From: Actinocrispum wychmicini
GTDB lineage: Bacteria > Actinomycetota > Actinomycetes > Mycobacteriales > Pseudonocardiaceae
Assembly: GCF_004345645.1 (NCBI RefSeq)
Contig: NZ_SLWS01000002.1
Coordinates: 682,001-746,000 of the forward strand
Length of the DNA stretch: 64,000 bases
Direction of reading: 5' to 3'
Shown here: in pieces, positions 33,055-42,023 of the stretch
How the letters are laid out: every line of letters starts with the position of its first letter
Position numbering within the stretch: position 1 is the first letter of the stretch
Program-made: the position numbers and the translations under genes
The notes under the pieces: model-generated
What the model was told of the DNA's origin: nothing
Database searches by the model: none
Seen by the model: only the letters and a program-made list of their open reading frames with translations

Positions 33055-35649
33055 TCACGCGGGCCCCAGCGCGGCGAGCTGGGCCCGCACCCGGTCGACC
33101 CCGGGGTTGCCCAGTTCGGTCAGCATCTCCTCGGTCCGCTGGTAGAACCGCCGGGCCTCGGCGCGTTCGCCCGTCCGCTCGTGCAGCTCCCCCAACGCCC
33201 ACAACGCGTCCGCCTCACCGAGCGGCGACTCCACGTCCCGCATGGCCATCAGCGTCGCCTCAAGCAGCGCGCGGGCCGCGTCCCATTCGCCCGCGCCGGT
33301 TTCCGCGCGTCCCAAGGCAAGCATCGCCCGCGCCGAGTTGTACGGGTCGGGCGGCCGCAACGACCCCAGCTCCTCCTGGGCGTCGCGCAGGTACGGGACG
33401 GCTTCGACGAACCGGCCCGACTCGATCAGCGCGCGGCCGATGCTGATCAGCGCCAGGCCGGAACTCCGCTGTTCGCCGACGTCCCGGTAGCCCGCGAGGG
33501 CCCGGGTGAAGTGCTCGATCGCGAGTTCGGCGCGGCCCTGGTCGAGGTAGGCGAACCCGAACCGTTCGGTCGAGCTGGCCATCCGATGCCGTTCCCCGAG
33601 CTCCCGCCAGATCTCGGCGGCCTTGCCCATGTGCGCCAACGCTTCCTCGTTGCGGCCCAACGCGTGGAACAGCAGCCCCAGCCGGTCCTGCGCCTCGGCC
33701 TCGGCGGCCCGGTCCGGCCCGTCCTGGGTGGCCTCGACCGCGAGCAGGTCGAACTGCATCCAGTCGTGGTAGTGCGTGCGGAACAGGAAAAGGCCCCACA
33801 TGGCGTCGGCCAGCTGCCACGTCATCGCGGGCATCCCGTATTCGAACGCGACGCGCGCGGCGGTGAACAGGTTGACGCGCTCCCGGTCCAGCCAGTCCAA
33901 CGCGTCCGCGTGGCCGTCGAACCGGGCCGGCTCGACCGGCACGTACTCGATGTCCCGGCGCAGCCCACGGCGATGCGGGGTGACCATTCGGCCGGCTGCG
34001 GTGGCGCTGTCCAGGTACCAGTCCAGGATCCGGCGCACACCTGACCGGCCGTCCTCCTGCTCGGCGAGTTCGGCCGCGTGCAGCCGGATCAGGTCGTGGA
34101 ACTTGTACCGGTCCTCCCGTACCTCTTCGAGCAGGTTGGCGGTCAGCAGTTCGTCCACGAGGTAGTCGCACTCCGCCCGGGGGGCGCCGAGGACGGCGGC
34201 CGCGACCCGGATGTCGAAGTCGGGACCGGGATGCAGCCCGAGCAGCCGGTAGAGCCGGGCCGCCGGTGGGGAAAGCGCCTGGTAGGACACGTCGAACACC
34301 GCCTTGACAGAGAGATCGTCACCAAAACTGAGCCGGGCCAGCCGCCGCCGTTCGTCCACCAGGTCGGCCACCACCTTCTCCACAGTCCATTTAGGACGAG
34401 AGACGAGCCGGGCCGCGGCCACGCACAACGCGATGGGCAGCCCGCCGCACAACGCCACCAGTTCCCGCGCGGACTCGGGTTCGGCCTTGATCCGCACCCC
34501 GCCGATGGCCTTGGACAGCAACTCCACGCCGTCGCCCACACCGAGCCGCTCGACCGCGACGAACCGCGCGCCCTCGGCGATCAACCCGCCCAACTGGGTC
34601 CGGCTGGTCGCGACCGTGACACTCGCCGCCGACGCGGGCAGCAACGCGCGCACCTGGTCGGCCGAGGCGACGTTGTCGAGCAGCACCAGGAACCGCCGGC
34701 CCGCGGTGAGCGACCGGAACATCGTCGCCTGCTCGTCCGGGTCCACCGGAACCCGTTGCGGCGCAACCCCCAACGCCCGCAGGAAGCGGCCGAACACCTC
34801 GGCCAGCGCCACCGGCCGGCCCGGTCCGCCGAGGTCGGCGTAGAACTGGCCGCCGTCGTACCGGGACCGGACGCGGTGCGCCCAGTGCAACGCGAACGCG
34901 GTCTTGCCCACCCCGGGCGGGCCGACCAGCACCACCAGCCGCCCGGTCCGGCCGACCTGGTCCAGCGTCCGCAGTTCCCGTTTCCGGTTGACGAAAGTGG
35001 CCATCGCCGGCCGCAACTGGCGCGGCGAGTCGCTTTCCGGGGTGGCCGACCGCTCGATCACCGGCGGTGTGGACGTCCCCGGCAGATGGATCCACGCGTG
35101 CAGCCGGCTCTTCTTCACCTGCACGGACACCGGGTGGTAGGTGGAGGGGTCGATGCCGCGGTACCGATGGCGCACGATCCCGTCGTAGATCGAATCGGAC
35201 ACGATCGCGGCGAGCGGAACCGGTGAGTGCCGCAGCGCTCCCTTGAGTTCCTCCGCGTCGAGAAGCCGGAACGCCACGATGACATCGGTGCCGGACAAGC
35301 CGTGCTCGTCCCGGCCGACCTCACCGGCGTGCAGCGCGAGCCGCAGCCGGATCCGTTCGGACAGCCGCGCGTCCCGGTTGTAGTCGACGAGCGCGGCGTT
35401 GAGGTTGCCGAGCAACGGATCCAGCAGCAGCACCTTGGACACGTCCGGCGGAACGATGACGATGGCCCCGTCGCCGCGGTCCTCGTGGGTGCACGCGTCC
35501 CAGGGCACTCCGGCCGCGGCGAAGGCTCCTTCGACCAGGCGGTAGATCCCGGCACGCACCGCGGTCATCGCGTTGTCGTCCCGGTAGGGATCACTGAACC
35601 CCTCGACGTCGAAGGCGAGGACGGACTGGTGCGTCGGGTACTGCCGCAT
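33055..35649 (-). CDS. Cyclase-homology / NB-ARC / TPR protein (STAND-type regulator)
   Basis: 864 residues. Residues 8-185 form a class III nucleotide-cyclase-like domain: LAFDVEGFSD gives metal Asp14, HEDRGDGAIVIV gives metal Asp60, and GTDVIVAFRLLDA keeps Arg128 but has Ile where the transition-state Asn is expected. Glu56 stands at the position that prefers guanine in guanylate cyclases. The NB-ARC ATPase follows with P-loop VGPPGVGKT (242-250), RFLVLLDNV Walker B, and ALCGGLPIALCVAAARL; a winged helix (FHDLIRLHAAELA) and TPRs to the C-terminus. Likely a nucleotide-regulated sensor switch, cytoplasmic; cyclase activity doubtful. ATG 35649. Confidence 0.82.
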   Translation of the reverse strand: MRQYPTHQSVLAFDVEGFSDPYRDDNAMTAVRAGIYRLVEGAFAAAGVPWDACTHEDRGDGAIVIVPPDVSKVLLLDPLLGNLNAALVDYNRDARLSERIRLRLALHAGEVGRDEHGLSGTDVIVAFRLLDAEELKGALRHSPVPLAAIVSDSIYDGIVRHRYRGIDPSTYHPVSVQVKKSRLHAWIHLPGTSTPPVIERSATPESDSPRQLRPAMATFVNRKRELRTLDQVGRTGRLVVLVGPPGVGKTAFALHWAHRVRSRYDGGQFYADLGGPGRPVALAEVFGRFLRALGVAPQRVPVDPDEQATMFRSLTAGRRFLVLLDNVASADQVRALLPASAASVTVATSRTQLGGLIAEGARFVAVERLGVGDGVELLSKAIGGVRIKAEPESARELVALCGGLPIALCVAAARLVSRPKWTVEKVVADLVDERRRLARLSFGDDLSVKAVFDVSYQALSPPAARLYRLLGLHPGPDFDIRVAAAVLGAPRAECDYLVDELLTANLLEEVREDRYKFHDLIRLHAAELAEQEDGRSGVRRILDWYLDSATAAGRMVTPHRRGLRRDIEYVPVEPARFDGHADALDWLDRERVNLFTAARVAFEYGMPAMTWQLADAMWGLFLFRTHYHDWMQFDLLAVEATQDGPDRAAEAEAQDRLGLLFHALGRNEEALAHMGKAAEIWRELGERHRMASSTERFGFAYLDQGRAELAIEHFTRALAGYRDVGEQRSSGLALISIGRALIESGRFVEAVPYLRDAQEELGSLRPPDPYNSARAMLALGRAETGAGEWDAARALLEATLMAMRDVESPLGEADALWALGELHERTGERAEARRFYQRTEEMLTELGNPGVDRVRAQLAALGPA

Positions 35650-35688
35650 AGCGTCCCCTCGCCCGGATCGGTGGCCAGCCCTCTAGAA

Positions 35689-35783
35689 CTACCACCGTAT
35701 GCATCCGTTTGTATGCCGGTCTGTGTCACGTGACTCACGTTGATCTCACAGTCGATCTACCAAATCTCACACACGCGTGGTAG
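35689..35783 (+). promoter_or_regulatory. Repeated CTACCA and GTCACGTGAC sites before the DeoR gene
   Basis: CTACCA at 35689-35694 and 35757-35762, with inverse TGGTAG at 35778-35783, and a perfect GTCACGTGAC palindrome at 35725-35734. All lie in the 143-base gap between the divergent NB-ARC/TPR and DeoR genes, so either gene could be controlled. GTATGCA and TGTATGCC (about 35696-35716) form a further imperfect repeat. Confidence 0.45.
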
Positions 35784-35792
35784 AAACGAGCT

Positions 35793-36548
35793 GTGGCAGT
35801 TGCTGACCGGCTCGACCTCACGTTGCGACTCGTTCGCGGCGCCGAGCGGATCTCGTTGAACGAACTGGCGGACCGGCTCGGTGTCTCACTCATGACCGTC
35901 CGCCGGGATCTGGACGAACTCCAGGCACAGGGCCTGGTGCGACGGGTCCGGGGCGGCGCGGTCTCGCTCGCCGCCCCGGCCGAGGAAGCGGGGTTCACGG
36001 CCCGGCAGCAATGGCGGGCCGCCACCAAACACCGCATCGGCGTGACGGCCGCCGGGCTGATCGAGCCGGGCATGACCGTCCTGCTCGACGCCGGCACGAC
36101 CACGGCCGCGCTCGCGCCGAGCCTGCCGACCCCGTTGACGGTCGCCGTACTCGGGCTGCAGGCCGCGGACCAGTTGGCCGACCGGCCCGGAATCCGCCTG
36201 CTGGTGCTGGGCGGCGAGTCGCGGCCCGGGGAACGCAGCCTGGTCGGCCACCTGACCCTGCGGATGCTCGAGGAGCTGTGGTTCGACCGGTTCCTGATGT
36301 CCATCGGGGCGGTGCATTCCGGTCTCGGCTGGTCCGAATTCTCTTCTGACGACGCCACAGTGAAGCAACACGCCCGATGCCGGGCGGACCGGACCATCGT
36401 CGTCGCCGACTCCAGCAAGCTCGGGGTCCGCGCGTTCGTGCGGGTCGCCGGGCTCGCCGACGTCGACACGTTCGTCACCGACGACCCCGGGCCGGACGAG
36501 ACGCTCGACGCCATTCGGGACACCAGTGTCGAAGTGGTCACCACATAA
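35793..36548 (+). CDS. DeoR/GlpR-family transcriptional regulator
   Basis: 251 residues. HTH at residues 8-60: LRLVRGAERISLNELADRLGVSLMTVRRDLDELQAQGLVRRVRGGA. The C-terminal DeoRC sensor has LLDAGTTTAALAPSLP, LLVLGGESRPGERSLVG and VVADSSKLGVRAF, the phosphosugar-binding pattern. GTG 35793. A DUF4406 nucleoside-enzyme-like gene follows with only 10 bases between, so the sensor ligand could be a deoxyribose- or sugar-phosphate. Confidence 0.9.
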   Translation: MAVADRLDLTLRLVRGAERISLNELADRLGVSLMTVRRDLDELQAQGLVRRVRGGAVSLAAPAEEAGFTARQQWRAATKHRIGVTAAGLIEPGMTVLLDAGTTTAALAPSLPTPLTVAVLGLQAADQLADRPGIRLLVLGGESRPGERSLVGHLTLRMLEELWFDRFLMSIGAVHSGLGWSEFSSDDATVKQHARCRADRTIVVADSSKLGVRAFVRVAGLADVDTFVTDDPGPDETLDAIRDTSVEVVTT

Positions 36549-36558
36549 GGAGAAGCAC

Positions 36559-36915
36559 ATGATGATCCTGGTCGCCGGCCCCTACCGGTCCGGCACCGGC
36601 GACGACCCGGGCCGGCTCGCGGCCAACGTCGCCGCCATGAACCGGGCCGCGCTGCGGCTCTTCCGGGCCGGCCACCTCCCGGTCACCGGGGAGGCGCTGG
36701 CGCTGCCACTGATCGAGATGGCGGGTTCGGACCGTGTCGGCGATCCGGCGTTCGACGAGATTTTTCACCCGATCGCACGAAGGCTGCTCACGCGCTGCGA
36801 CGCGGTTCTGCGGGTCGGTGGGCCGTCCGTGGGCGCCGACGAGATGGTGGCGCAGGCCCGCACCGAAGGGAAGCAGGTGTTCACGGCGGTCGACCAGATC
36901 CCGCCGACCCGGTGA
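36559..36915 (+). CDS. DUF4406-like small protein (nucleoside deoxyribosyltransferase fold)
   Basis: 118 residues. MILVAGPYRSGT opens a fold resembling the nucleoside 2-deoxyribosyltransferase group, with RLFRAGHLPVTGEALALPL and DAVLRVGGPSVGADEMVAQARTEGKQVFTAVDQIP, where the Glu of GADEM would be the nucleophile. ATG 36559 has AAGGAG 6 bases upstream. Likely in one transcript with the DeoR regulator. A role in handling nucleotides or bases is inferred from fold only. Confidence 0.65.
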   Translation: MMILVAGPYRSGTGDDPGRLAANVAAMNRAALRLFRAGHLPVTGEALALPLIEMAGSDRVGDPAFDEIFHPIARRLLTRCDAVLRVGGPSVGADEMVAQARTEGKQVFTAVDQIPPTR

Positions 36916-36933
36916 CACCGTCGTCGTACGTGG

Positions 36934-36964
36934 CCTACGTAGTGGATTCCGTAGTGCCACGGAT
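36934..36964 (+). promoter_or_regulatory. Shared promoter elements before the SnoaL-fold gene at 37000
   Basis: CCTACGTAGT (36934-36943) also occurs before the paralogous gene at 53216. ATTCCGTAGTGCCACGGAT (36946-36964) matches 16 of 19 bases of ATTACGTGCTGCCACGGAT before the phosphohistidine-domain gene (40310-40328). CCCCGAATGG (36966-36975) also recurs there in inverse form at 40354-40363. This makes a composite regulator site likely. Confidence 0.55.
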
Positions 36965-36999
36965 ACCCCGAATGGCCGACTCGGAGCACGATTCCTGGT

Positions 37000-37491
37000 A
37001 TGAGCGATCGTTCTGGGGCCAACGCGCGCTACAAGAACCTCGTCCTCGCCCTCAACCACGCCTTCAACAGCGGCGACCTGTCGGGTGTCGACGAGATCCT
37101 CACGCCGGACTTCGTCGAACGGGACATGCCGCCGGGGCCGGAGGGCTACAAGACGGCCGTCCGGCAGCTGCGGGCCGCCCTGGACGAGCCGAGATCCGAG
37201 GTGCTCGGCCTGGTCGCCGAGGGGTCGACCGTGGTGCTGCGGGTCCGGCTGACCGGGGTGCACGTCGGCGAGATCGTCGGGGTGGCAGCGACCCGGCGGC
37301 AGGTCACCGTGGAGCAGATCCACTTCTACGAAGGCAGGGACGGCCGGTTGGCCACCCACCACTACATCCGCGACGACCTGGCACTGCTGGACCAGTTGGG
37401 GGTGCAGGCCGACCCGAAGGGTGTCCGCTCGCCGGTCCGGTCCACCCGGCCGACCGGGAAGTTCACGCTGATGGCCAGGTTCGCCGGGTAA
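37000..37491 (+). CDS. SnoaL-like polyketide-cyclase-fold protein (paralogue of 52743-53216)
   Basis: 163 residues, NTF2-like cone fold: NLVLALNHAFNSGDLSGVDEILTPDF, LVAEGSTVVLRVRLTGVHVGEIVGVAATRRQVTVEQIHFYEGRDGRLATHHYIRDD. The pattern is the SnoaL/ester-cyclase type, with an extension SPVRSTRPTGKFTLMARF. The second paralogue lies 16 kb away, on the other strand, next to LAL regulators as here. ATG 37000 with no clear ribosome site. Enzymatic activity unknown. Confidence 0.82.
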   Translation: MSDRSGANARYKNLVLALNHAFNSGDLSGVDEILTPDFVERDMPPGPEGYKTAVRQLRAALDEPRSEVLGLVAEGSTVVLRVRLTGVHVGEIVGVAATRRQVTVEQIHFYEGRDGRLATHHYIRDDLALLDQLGVQADPKGVRSPVRSTRPTGKFTLMARFAG

Positions 37492-37609
37492 CCGGCCGAC
37501 ACCGTCCTGATCGGACTGTTCCGGTGGCCGGCACAACCGTCCCTGTGCCGGGCCTGGAAAGGACAGGCCGACTGGACTGCTCACTGGACCGTTACGCCAG
37601 AATGAGCAC

Positions 37610-40285
37610 ATGGGGATTCGGCTGATCGGACGTGACGCCGAGCTGCGCGCCTTGCTGGCCACCCTGGACCGCTGCCTGACCGGGCCCGGCCGGATCGTGC
37701 TGCTGTCCGGCGAGGCCGGCATCGGCAAGTCCCGGCTCGCCGCCGAAGTCGTTGCGGCGGCGACAACCCGTGGGGCCACCACGTTGGAAGGCCGAGCGCA
37801 TCCGTTGCACGCCGGCCTCGCGTACGCGCCGATCGTGGAAGCCCTGCGCCCGCACCTGTCCCAGGACATCGCCGACCTGGCCGGGCCCCGCGACCAGGCG
37901 ATCGAGCCGGCGTTGGCGAAGGCCAGGATGTTCGAGGCGGTCACGGCCGCGATCCAGCGGCTGGCGCCGCTCGTGCTGTTCGTCGACGACCTGCACTGGG
38001 CCGACCTCGGCACCGTGGAGCTGGCCCACTACGTGGGTCGCAACACCGACAATGTCCTTGTCCTGGTTACCTGTCGCGAGCCAAATGGACCGCTCCGGGA
38101 CCTCGCCATGGCCATCCGGCGGGAGGATCCCGGTGACCAGTTGGCCCTCCCGCCGTTGACCGATTCGGCCGTGGCCGAACTGGCGGCGTTGGTCCTCGGT
38201 TCCGTTCCGCCACCGGCGTTCCTCAGCGACCTGACCCGGCGCGCCCGGGGAAATCCGCTGTTCGTCACGGCGTTGGCGAGTGCGCCCGTCGACCGTCGGA
38301 CGTTGCCGACCATCGTGCGGGACGTGGTCCTCGGCCGGTTGCACGGCCTGAGCGAGCCGGCCCGCCGCCTGGTCGAGATCATCGCCGTCGCCGGTGACGA
38401 GGGCACCGACGAACTACTCCGAACCGTTTGGGGCAACGGCGACTTCGACGCCGCCGTCCGCGATCTGGTCCAAGGTGGACTGATCACCGAGCACGTGGTC
38501 GGGCGGACCGTCGCGTACCGGGTCGCGCATCCGCTGTACGCCGAGGTCGCGTACGCCGAGCTGACCGTGAACGAGCGACGGTCCCTGCACGCGGCCATCG
38601 CCGACGCGATCGACGACGACCGGCCGGACGACGTGCTCGCCCTCGCACCGCACTATCTCGGCGCGGGCGATCTTGTCGACGCCGGCCGGACCGTCCGGGT
38701 CCTGGCCGAGGCCGGGTGGCGCGCCCTGGAGATCCACGCCGCGGACGAGGCTGTCCGGTACCTGACCGCCGCGCTGGCCGAGACGTCCGTGCCGGCGCTG
38801 CGGATCCGGCTGCTCGACGGGTTGGGCCGCGTGCACCAAGGCGCGGCGCGGCTGGCTGAGGCGAGCGAGGTCTGGGCCGAGGCGATCGAGCTGGCTCGAC
38901 GGGATGGCGACACCGACCGGCTCGGACCGATGGCGTACTGGTCGGCGATGCTCGAGGCGGAACGAGGTGACGCCGCCGGTGCCGCGCGATACCTGCACAT
39001 CGCCCATGACGCGGGCCGGCCGGCGGATCCGCTGCTGGCCACCGAGTACACCGTCCTCGGCATGCACTTCGCCTTGCGCGGCAACGACAACAGCCAGATT
39101 CGGCAGGGCGCGAAGGAGCTGGTCGCGGACGGCGGGCACCCCGCCCACCTCGGCCGGTCCACGCTCGCCATCCTGGACTACGACTGGGACACCGCCCGCC
39201 GGGAGGCCGAGGCGACCCTCGCGGCCGGGTACGGCCCCGGCCGGCTGTCCACGATGCTGCCCATGATCGCCCGTACCCAGCTGCAGATGATCAGCACCCT
39301 CAACGGGGAGCTGGCCGCAGCGATCCGGTACGCCGAGTCGATCAGGGACACGCCTTCGGTCTACGAGTACTCGATGTACAACTCGTTCGCGCACTACTAC
39401 GTCAGCCTCAGCCGGTATCTCACCGGAGACGTCCGTGGCGCGTTGACCGAGATCGACAAGGGCCTCGACCTCGAACGGCACTCCGACCGGCCGCGGATGC
39501 TGTCCTGGATGCTGATGTTCCAGGCCCTGATCCACCTCGAACTGGGCCGGTACGCCCTGGCGGACACGGGCCTTGCCGAGGCCGAACGCGTCTACGCCGA
39601 CATTGCCGAAGTGCCCGGCCTGGCGACGCTGTACGGGTCGGCCAGGACCCTCCAGGTCCTGTACGCCGGCCGGCCGGAGCAGGCGCGGGCGCTGCGGGAC
39701 CACACCGACGGGCTGCACGACCCGATCGCGACCGGTTTCTGGCTGTTGTTCACCGGTATGGCCGCGTTCGCCGCAGGCGACGACGAGCGTGCCGCCGGGA
39801 TGGCGGTCCGGCTGCGCGCAGCCGGCGACCACGCGCCGTTGGTGGACGCGCTGGCCGACCGGCTCGCCGGGCTCCTCGGCGACCCCGCGATGTCGTTGTC
39901 CGCGGCCGACCGGCTCGACGCGATGGGCGCGGTCGGTCTCGCCGCGCAGGCCCGGCTGGAATGGGCGGACCGCACCCGCGATCCCGGCCCGGTCCGGGCG
40001 TGTGTGGAAGTGTTCGACCGGGCCGGCATGTCGCCGTGGGCGGACCGGGCCCGGCAGGTCGCCAAGGCACTGGGCGTCCGGGTCGCGAAGAAGTCCAGCG
40101 CGTTGTCCCGGCGCGAGTCGGAAGTGGTCCGGCTGCTCGGCGAGGGCCTTTCGAACGCCGAAATCGCGGCGCGCCTGTTCCTGAGCGAACGGACCGTCGA
40201 GTCGCATTTGCGGAACAGCTACGCGAAACTGGGTCTGACCTCGCGGGTCGCGTTGGCGCGTTGGGCGATCGAGAATCCCGTGTGA
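37610..40285 (+). CDS. LAL-type LuxR regulator (AAA-ATPase / TPR / LuxR HTH)
   Basis: 891 residues, normal for large ATP-binding LuxR regulators (MalT-like). Walker A LLSGEAGIGKS (31-41), Walker B VLFVDDLHWAD, ATPase sensor KARGNPLFVTAL-like motif RARGNPLFVTAL, a long helical repeat region, and the C-terminal HTH: SRRESEVVRLLGEGLSNAEIAARLFLSERTVESHLRNSY-AKLG. These activators govern sugar use or antibiotic clusters. Signal would be sensed by the helical repeats. ATG 37610 without ribosome site upstream. The gene stands between the SnoaL-fold gene and the PEP-utilising-like enzyme, whose promoters share elements, so both are likely targets. Confidence 0.9.
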   Translation: MGIRLIGRDAELRALLATLDRCLTGPGRIVLLSGEAGIGKSRLAAEVVAAATTRGATTLEGRAHPLHAGLAYAPIVEALRPHLSQDIADLAGPRDQAIEPALAKARMFEAVTAAIQRLAPLVLFVDDLHWADLGTVELAHYVGRNTDNVLVLVTCREPNGPLRDLAMAIRREDPGDQLALPPLTDSAVAELAALVLGSVPPPAFLSDLTRRARGNPLFVTALASAPVDRRTLPTIVRDVVLGRLHGLSEPARRLVEIIAVAGDEGTDELLRTVWGNGDFDAAVRDLVQGGLITEHVVGRTVAYRVAHPLYAEVAYAELTVNERRSLHAAIADAIDDDRPDDVLALAPHYLGAGDLVDAGRTVRVLAEAGWRALEIHAADEAVRYLTAALAETSVPALRIRLLDGLGRVHQGAARLAEASEVWAEAIELARRDGDTDRLGPMAYWSAMLEAERGDAAGAARYLHIAHDAGRPADPLLATEYTVLGMHFALRGNDNSQIRQGAKELVADGGHPAHLGRSTLAILDYDWDTARREAEATLAAGYGPGRLSTMLPMIARTQLQMISTLNGELAAAIRYAESIRDTPSVYEYSMYNSFAHYYVSLSRYLTGDVRGALTEIDKGLDLERHSDRPRMLSWMLMFQALIHLELGRYALADTGLAEAERVYADIAEVPGLATLYGSARTLQVLYAGRPEQARALRDHTDGLHDPIATGFWLLFTGMAAFAAGDDERAAGMAVRLRAAGDHAPLVDALADRLAGLLGDPAMSLSAADRLDAMGAVGLAAQARLEWADRTRDPGPVRACVEVFDRAGMSPWADRARQVAKALGVRVAKKSSALSRRESEVVRLLGEGLSNAEIAARLFLSERTVESHLRNSYAKLGLTSRVALARWAIENPV

Positions 40286-40309
40286 GCCGGTCGACCGGGC
40301 ATCCGCGAG

Positions 40310-40363
40310 ATTACGTGCTGCCACGGATGGCGGTCGGGCGGCGGGTGGGTCGACCATTCGGGG
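40310..40363 (+). promoter_or_regulatory. Promoter element shared with the 37000 gene
   Basis: ATTACGTGCTGCCACGGAT (40310-40328) matches 16/19 with 36946-36964, and CCATTCGGGG (40354-40363) is the inverse of CCCCGAATGG at 36966-36975. Directly upstream of the gene starting at 40365. Confidence 0.55.
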
Positions 40364-40364
40364 C

Positions 40365-42023
40365 ATGGACAGGGAATGGGGGATGATCGGCACGTCCGCC
40401 GAAGAACTCGAGCACGTACCGATCGAAGTGCGGGTGCCGCCCGGTTTCTGGCGCCGTGACGACACCCACATGCCGTTGCCGGTGACCCCGATGACGGACT
40501 CGGTGTTCGACAACGCGGACATGTTCGCGGCTGCCTGCACGGACTTCGGCCTGCTGGTCGAACCGAGGATCGCCGGGATCGGCGGCTGGCGGTACATCCA
40601 GATGGCGCCAGTGGGCGCGAAGCCGGGCGCGGCCACCCCACCCGGCTGGCTGCTGCCCCTGCTGCTGCGGTTGTCCCCCGAGGCCCGGACGCGGGTGCGC
40701 CGGTGCCGTCTGGTCGCCCGGACCGGGTACGTCGAGCGAGTCGTGGACACGTGGCACGCCGAGCAGCGAGACCTGTTCGAGCGGCGGATCGCGGTGGTGC
40801 GCGCGGCCGACTCGGGCTCGATGCCGGACCCCCAGCTCATCGCCCACGTCGCCGACGCGCTCACCCTGGCCGAGGACGGCCTGCGTACCCACTTCCGGGT
40901 GAACGTGGCGCACTGGCTGGCCATGGGCGAGCTGTCAGCGGTGTGCCGTGACCTGCTCGGCTGGGGTCAGCCCGAGGTCACCAGCCTGCTCGCCGGCCTG
41001 TCCGCGCGGTCCAGCGAGCCGGCCCGGCGCCTTTCCGCGCTGGCCGGGAAGTCCCCGGACAGCCCGGAGTTCCAGCAGTATCTCCGGGTCTACGGCTGCC
41101 GGTCGCTGACGTTGGAGATGGCCGACCCGACCGTCGGCGAACTGCCGGCCGTCCTGTGGGCGCAGCTGCGCGACCAGGTCCGCGCCGGCTACGACCCGGC
41201 CACGGACGAAGCCGCGCTGGCCGACCGCCGCGCCGAGGCGGCCGCACAAGCCCGAAAAGCGCTGAAAGGCCAGAAGCTGGCTCGGTTCGAGCGGGCCCTC
41301 GCGCTTGCCGTGAAGGCCTACCCGGTCCGCGAGGACAACGTCTTCTTCACCGGCGACGCGCCGATAGCCCTGATGCGGTACGCGGTCCTGGAGGTCGGCG
41401 AACGACTGCAGATGCGGGGCCAGCTCGACGAGGGGGACGACGTGTTCTTCCTCAGCCTGGCCGAGGCGCTCGACGCGCTCGGCGACCACGAAGGCAGGCA
41501 GACCCTGGTCACGCTGCGCAAAGCCGAGCACGAATGGGCGCTGGCGAACCCCGGCCCGCCCACGTACGGCAGGGATCCCGGCCCGCCGCCGTCCACCCGA
41601 TGGCTGCGTTCGGCGGTGCGCGCCAGCGTGGACGCCATGCACCTGGTCGCCGAGCAGGTGCTGGCCGCGGACCTGAGCAACCGGACGCCGACCGCGCCCG
41701 CCACGACCCTGACCGGGATCGCCGGCTCGCCGGGCCGGTACCGCGGCCCGGTCCGCGTGATCGCCTCAGAGCGTGAGTTCGACAAGCTGCACGCGGGTGA
41801 CGTGCTGGTCTGTGCGGCTACGCGGCCGTCGTGGTCGGTGTTGTTCCCGTCCGTCGGCGCGATCGTCACCGACGCGGGCGGCACGCTGTCGCACCCGGCG
41901 ATCATCGCGCGCGAGCACCGCGTCCCAGCTGTCGTGGCTACCGGCTACGCCACCCAGATCCTGCGCGACGGCCAGGTCGTGACCGTGGACGGCACGCGCG
42001 GCGTCGTGGAGGTGGAGGCGTGA
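40365..42023 (+). CDS. PEP-utilising (phosphohistidine swivel) protein lacking the ATP-grasp domain
   Basis: 552 residues. The C-terminal 100 residues are the swivelling phosphohistidine domain: LVCAATRPSWSVLFPSVGAIVTDAGGTLSHPAIIAREH with the catalytic His near 510. The central helical part resembles the substrate-binding section of rifampin phosphotransferase and PEP synthase-like enzymes (ADALTLAEDGLRTHFRVNVAHWLAMG, DDVFFLSLAEA). The N-terminal ATP-binding domain of those enzymes (about 310 residues) is absent, and no separate copy is seen in the window. A partner must supply phosphate, or the reaction differs. It overlaps the methyltransferase gene as GTGA. Confidence 0.82.
   Translation: MDREWGMIGTSAEELEHVPIEVRVPPGFWRRDDTHMPLPVTPMTDSVFDNADMFAAACTDFGLLVEPRIAGIGGWRYIQMAPVGAKPGAATPPGWLLPLLLRLSPEARTRVRRCRLVARTGYVERVVDTWHAEQRDLFERRIAVVRAADSGSMPDPQLIAHVADALTLAEDGLRTHFRVNVAHWLAMGELSAVCRDLLGWGQPEVTSLLAGLSARSSEPARRLSALAGKSPDSPEFQQYLRVYGCRSLTLEMADPTVGELPAVLWAQLRDQVRAGYDPATDEAALADRRAEAAAQARKALKGQKLARFERALALAVKAYPVREDNVFFTGDAPIALMRYAVLEVGERLQMRGQLDEGDDVFFLSLAEALDALGDHEGRQTLVTLRKAEHEWALANPGPPTYGRDPGPPPSTRWLRSAVRASVDAMHLVAEQVLAADLSNRTPTAPATTLTGIAGSPGRYRGPVRVIASEREFDKLHAGDVLVCAATRPSWSVLFPSVGAIVTDAGGTLSHPAIIAREHRVPAVVATGYATQILRDGQVVTVDGTRGVVEVEA

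Noticed and set aside
36946..36964. Regarding the shared 19-mer as a palindromic LuxR box
   Set aside because: Only the CCGT/ACGG ends are symmetric, and the second copy does not keep that symmetry, so no box type is claimed.
38414..40924. 836-codon frame on the minus strand
   Set aside because: Antisense to a LAL gene with full Walker and HTH motifs.
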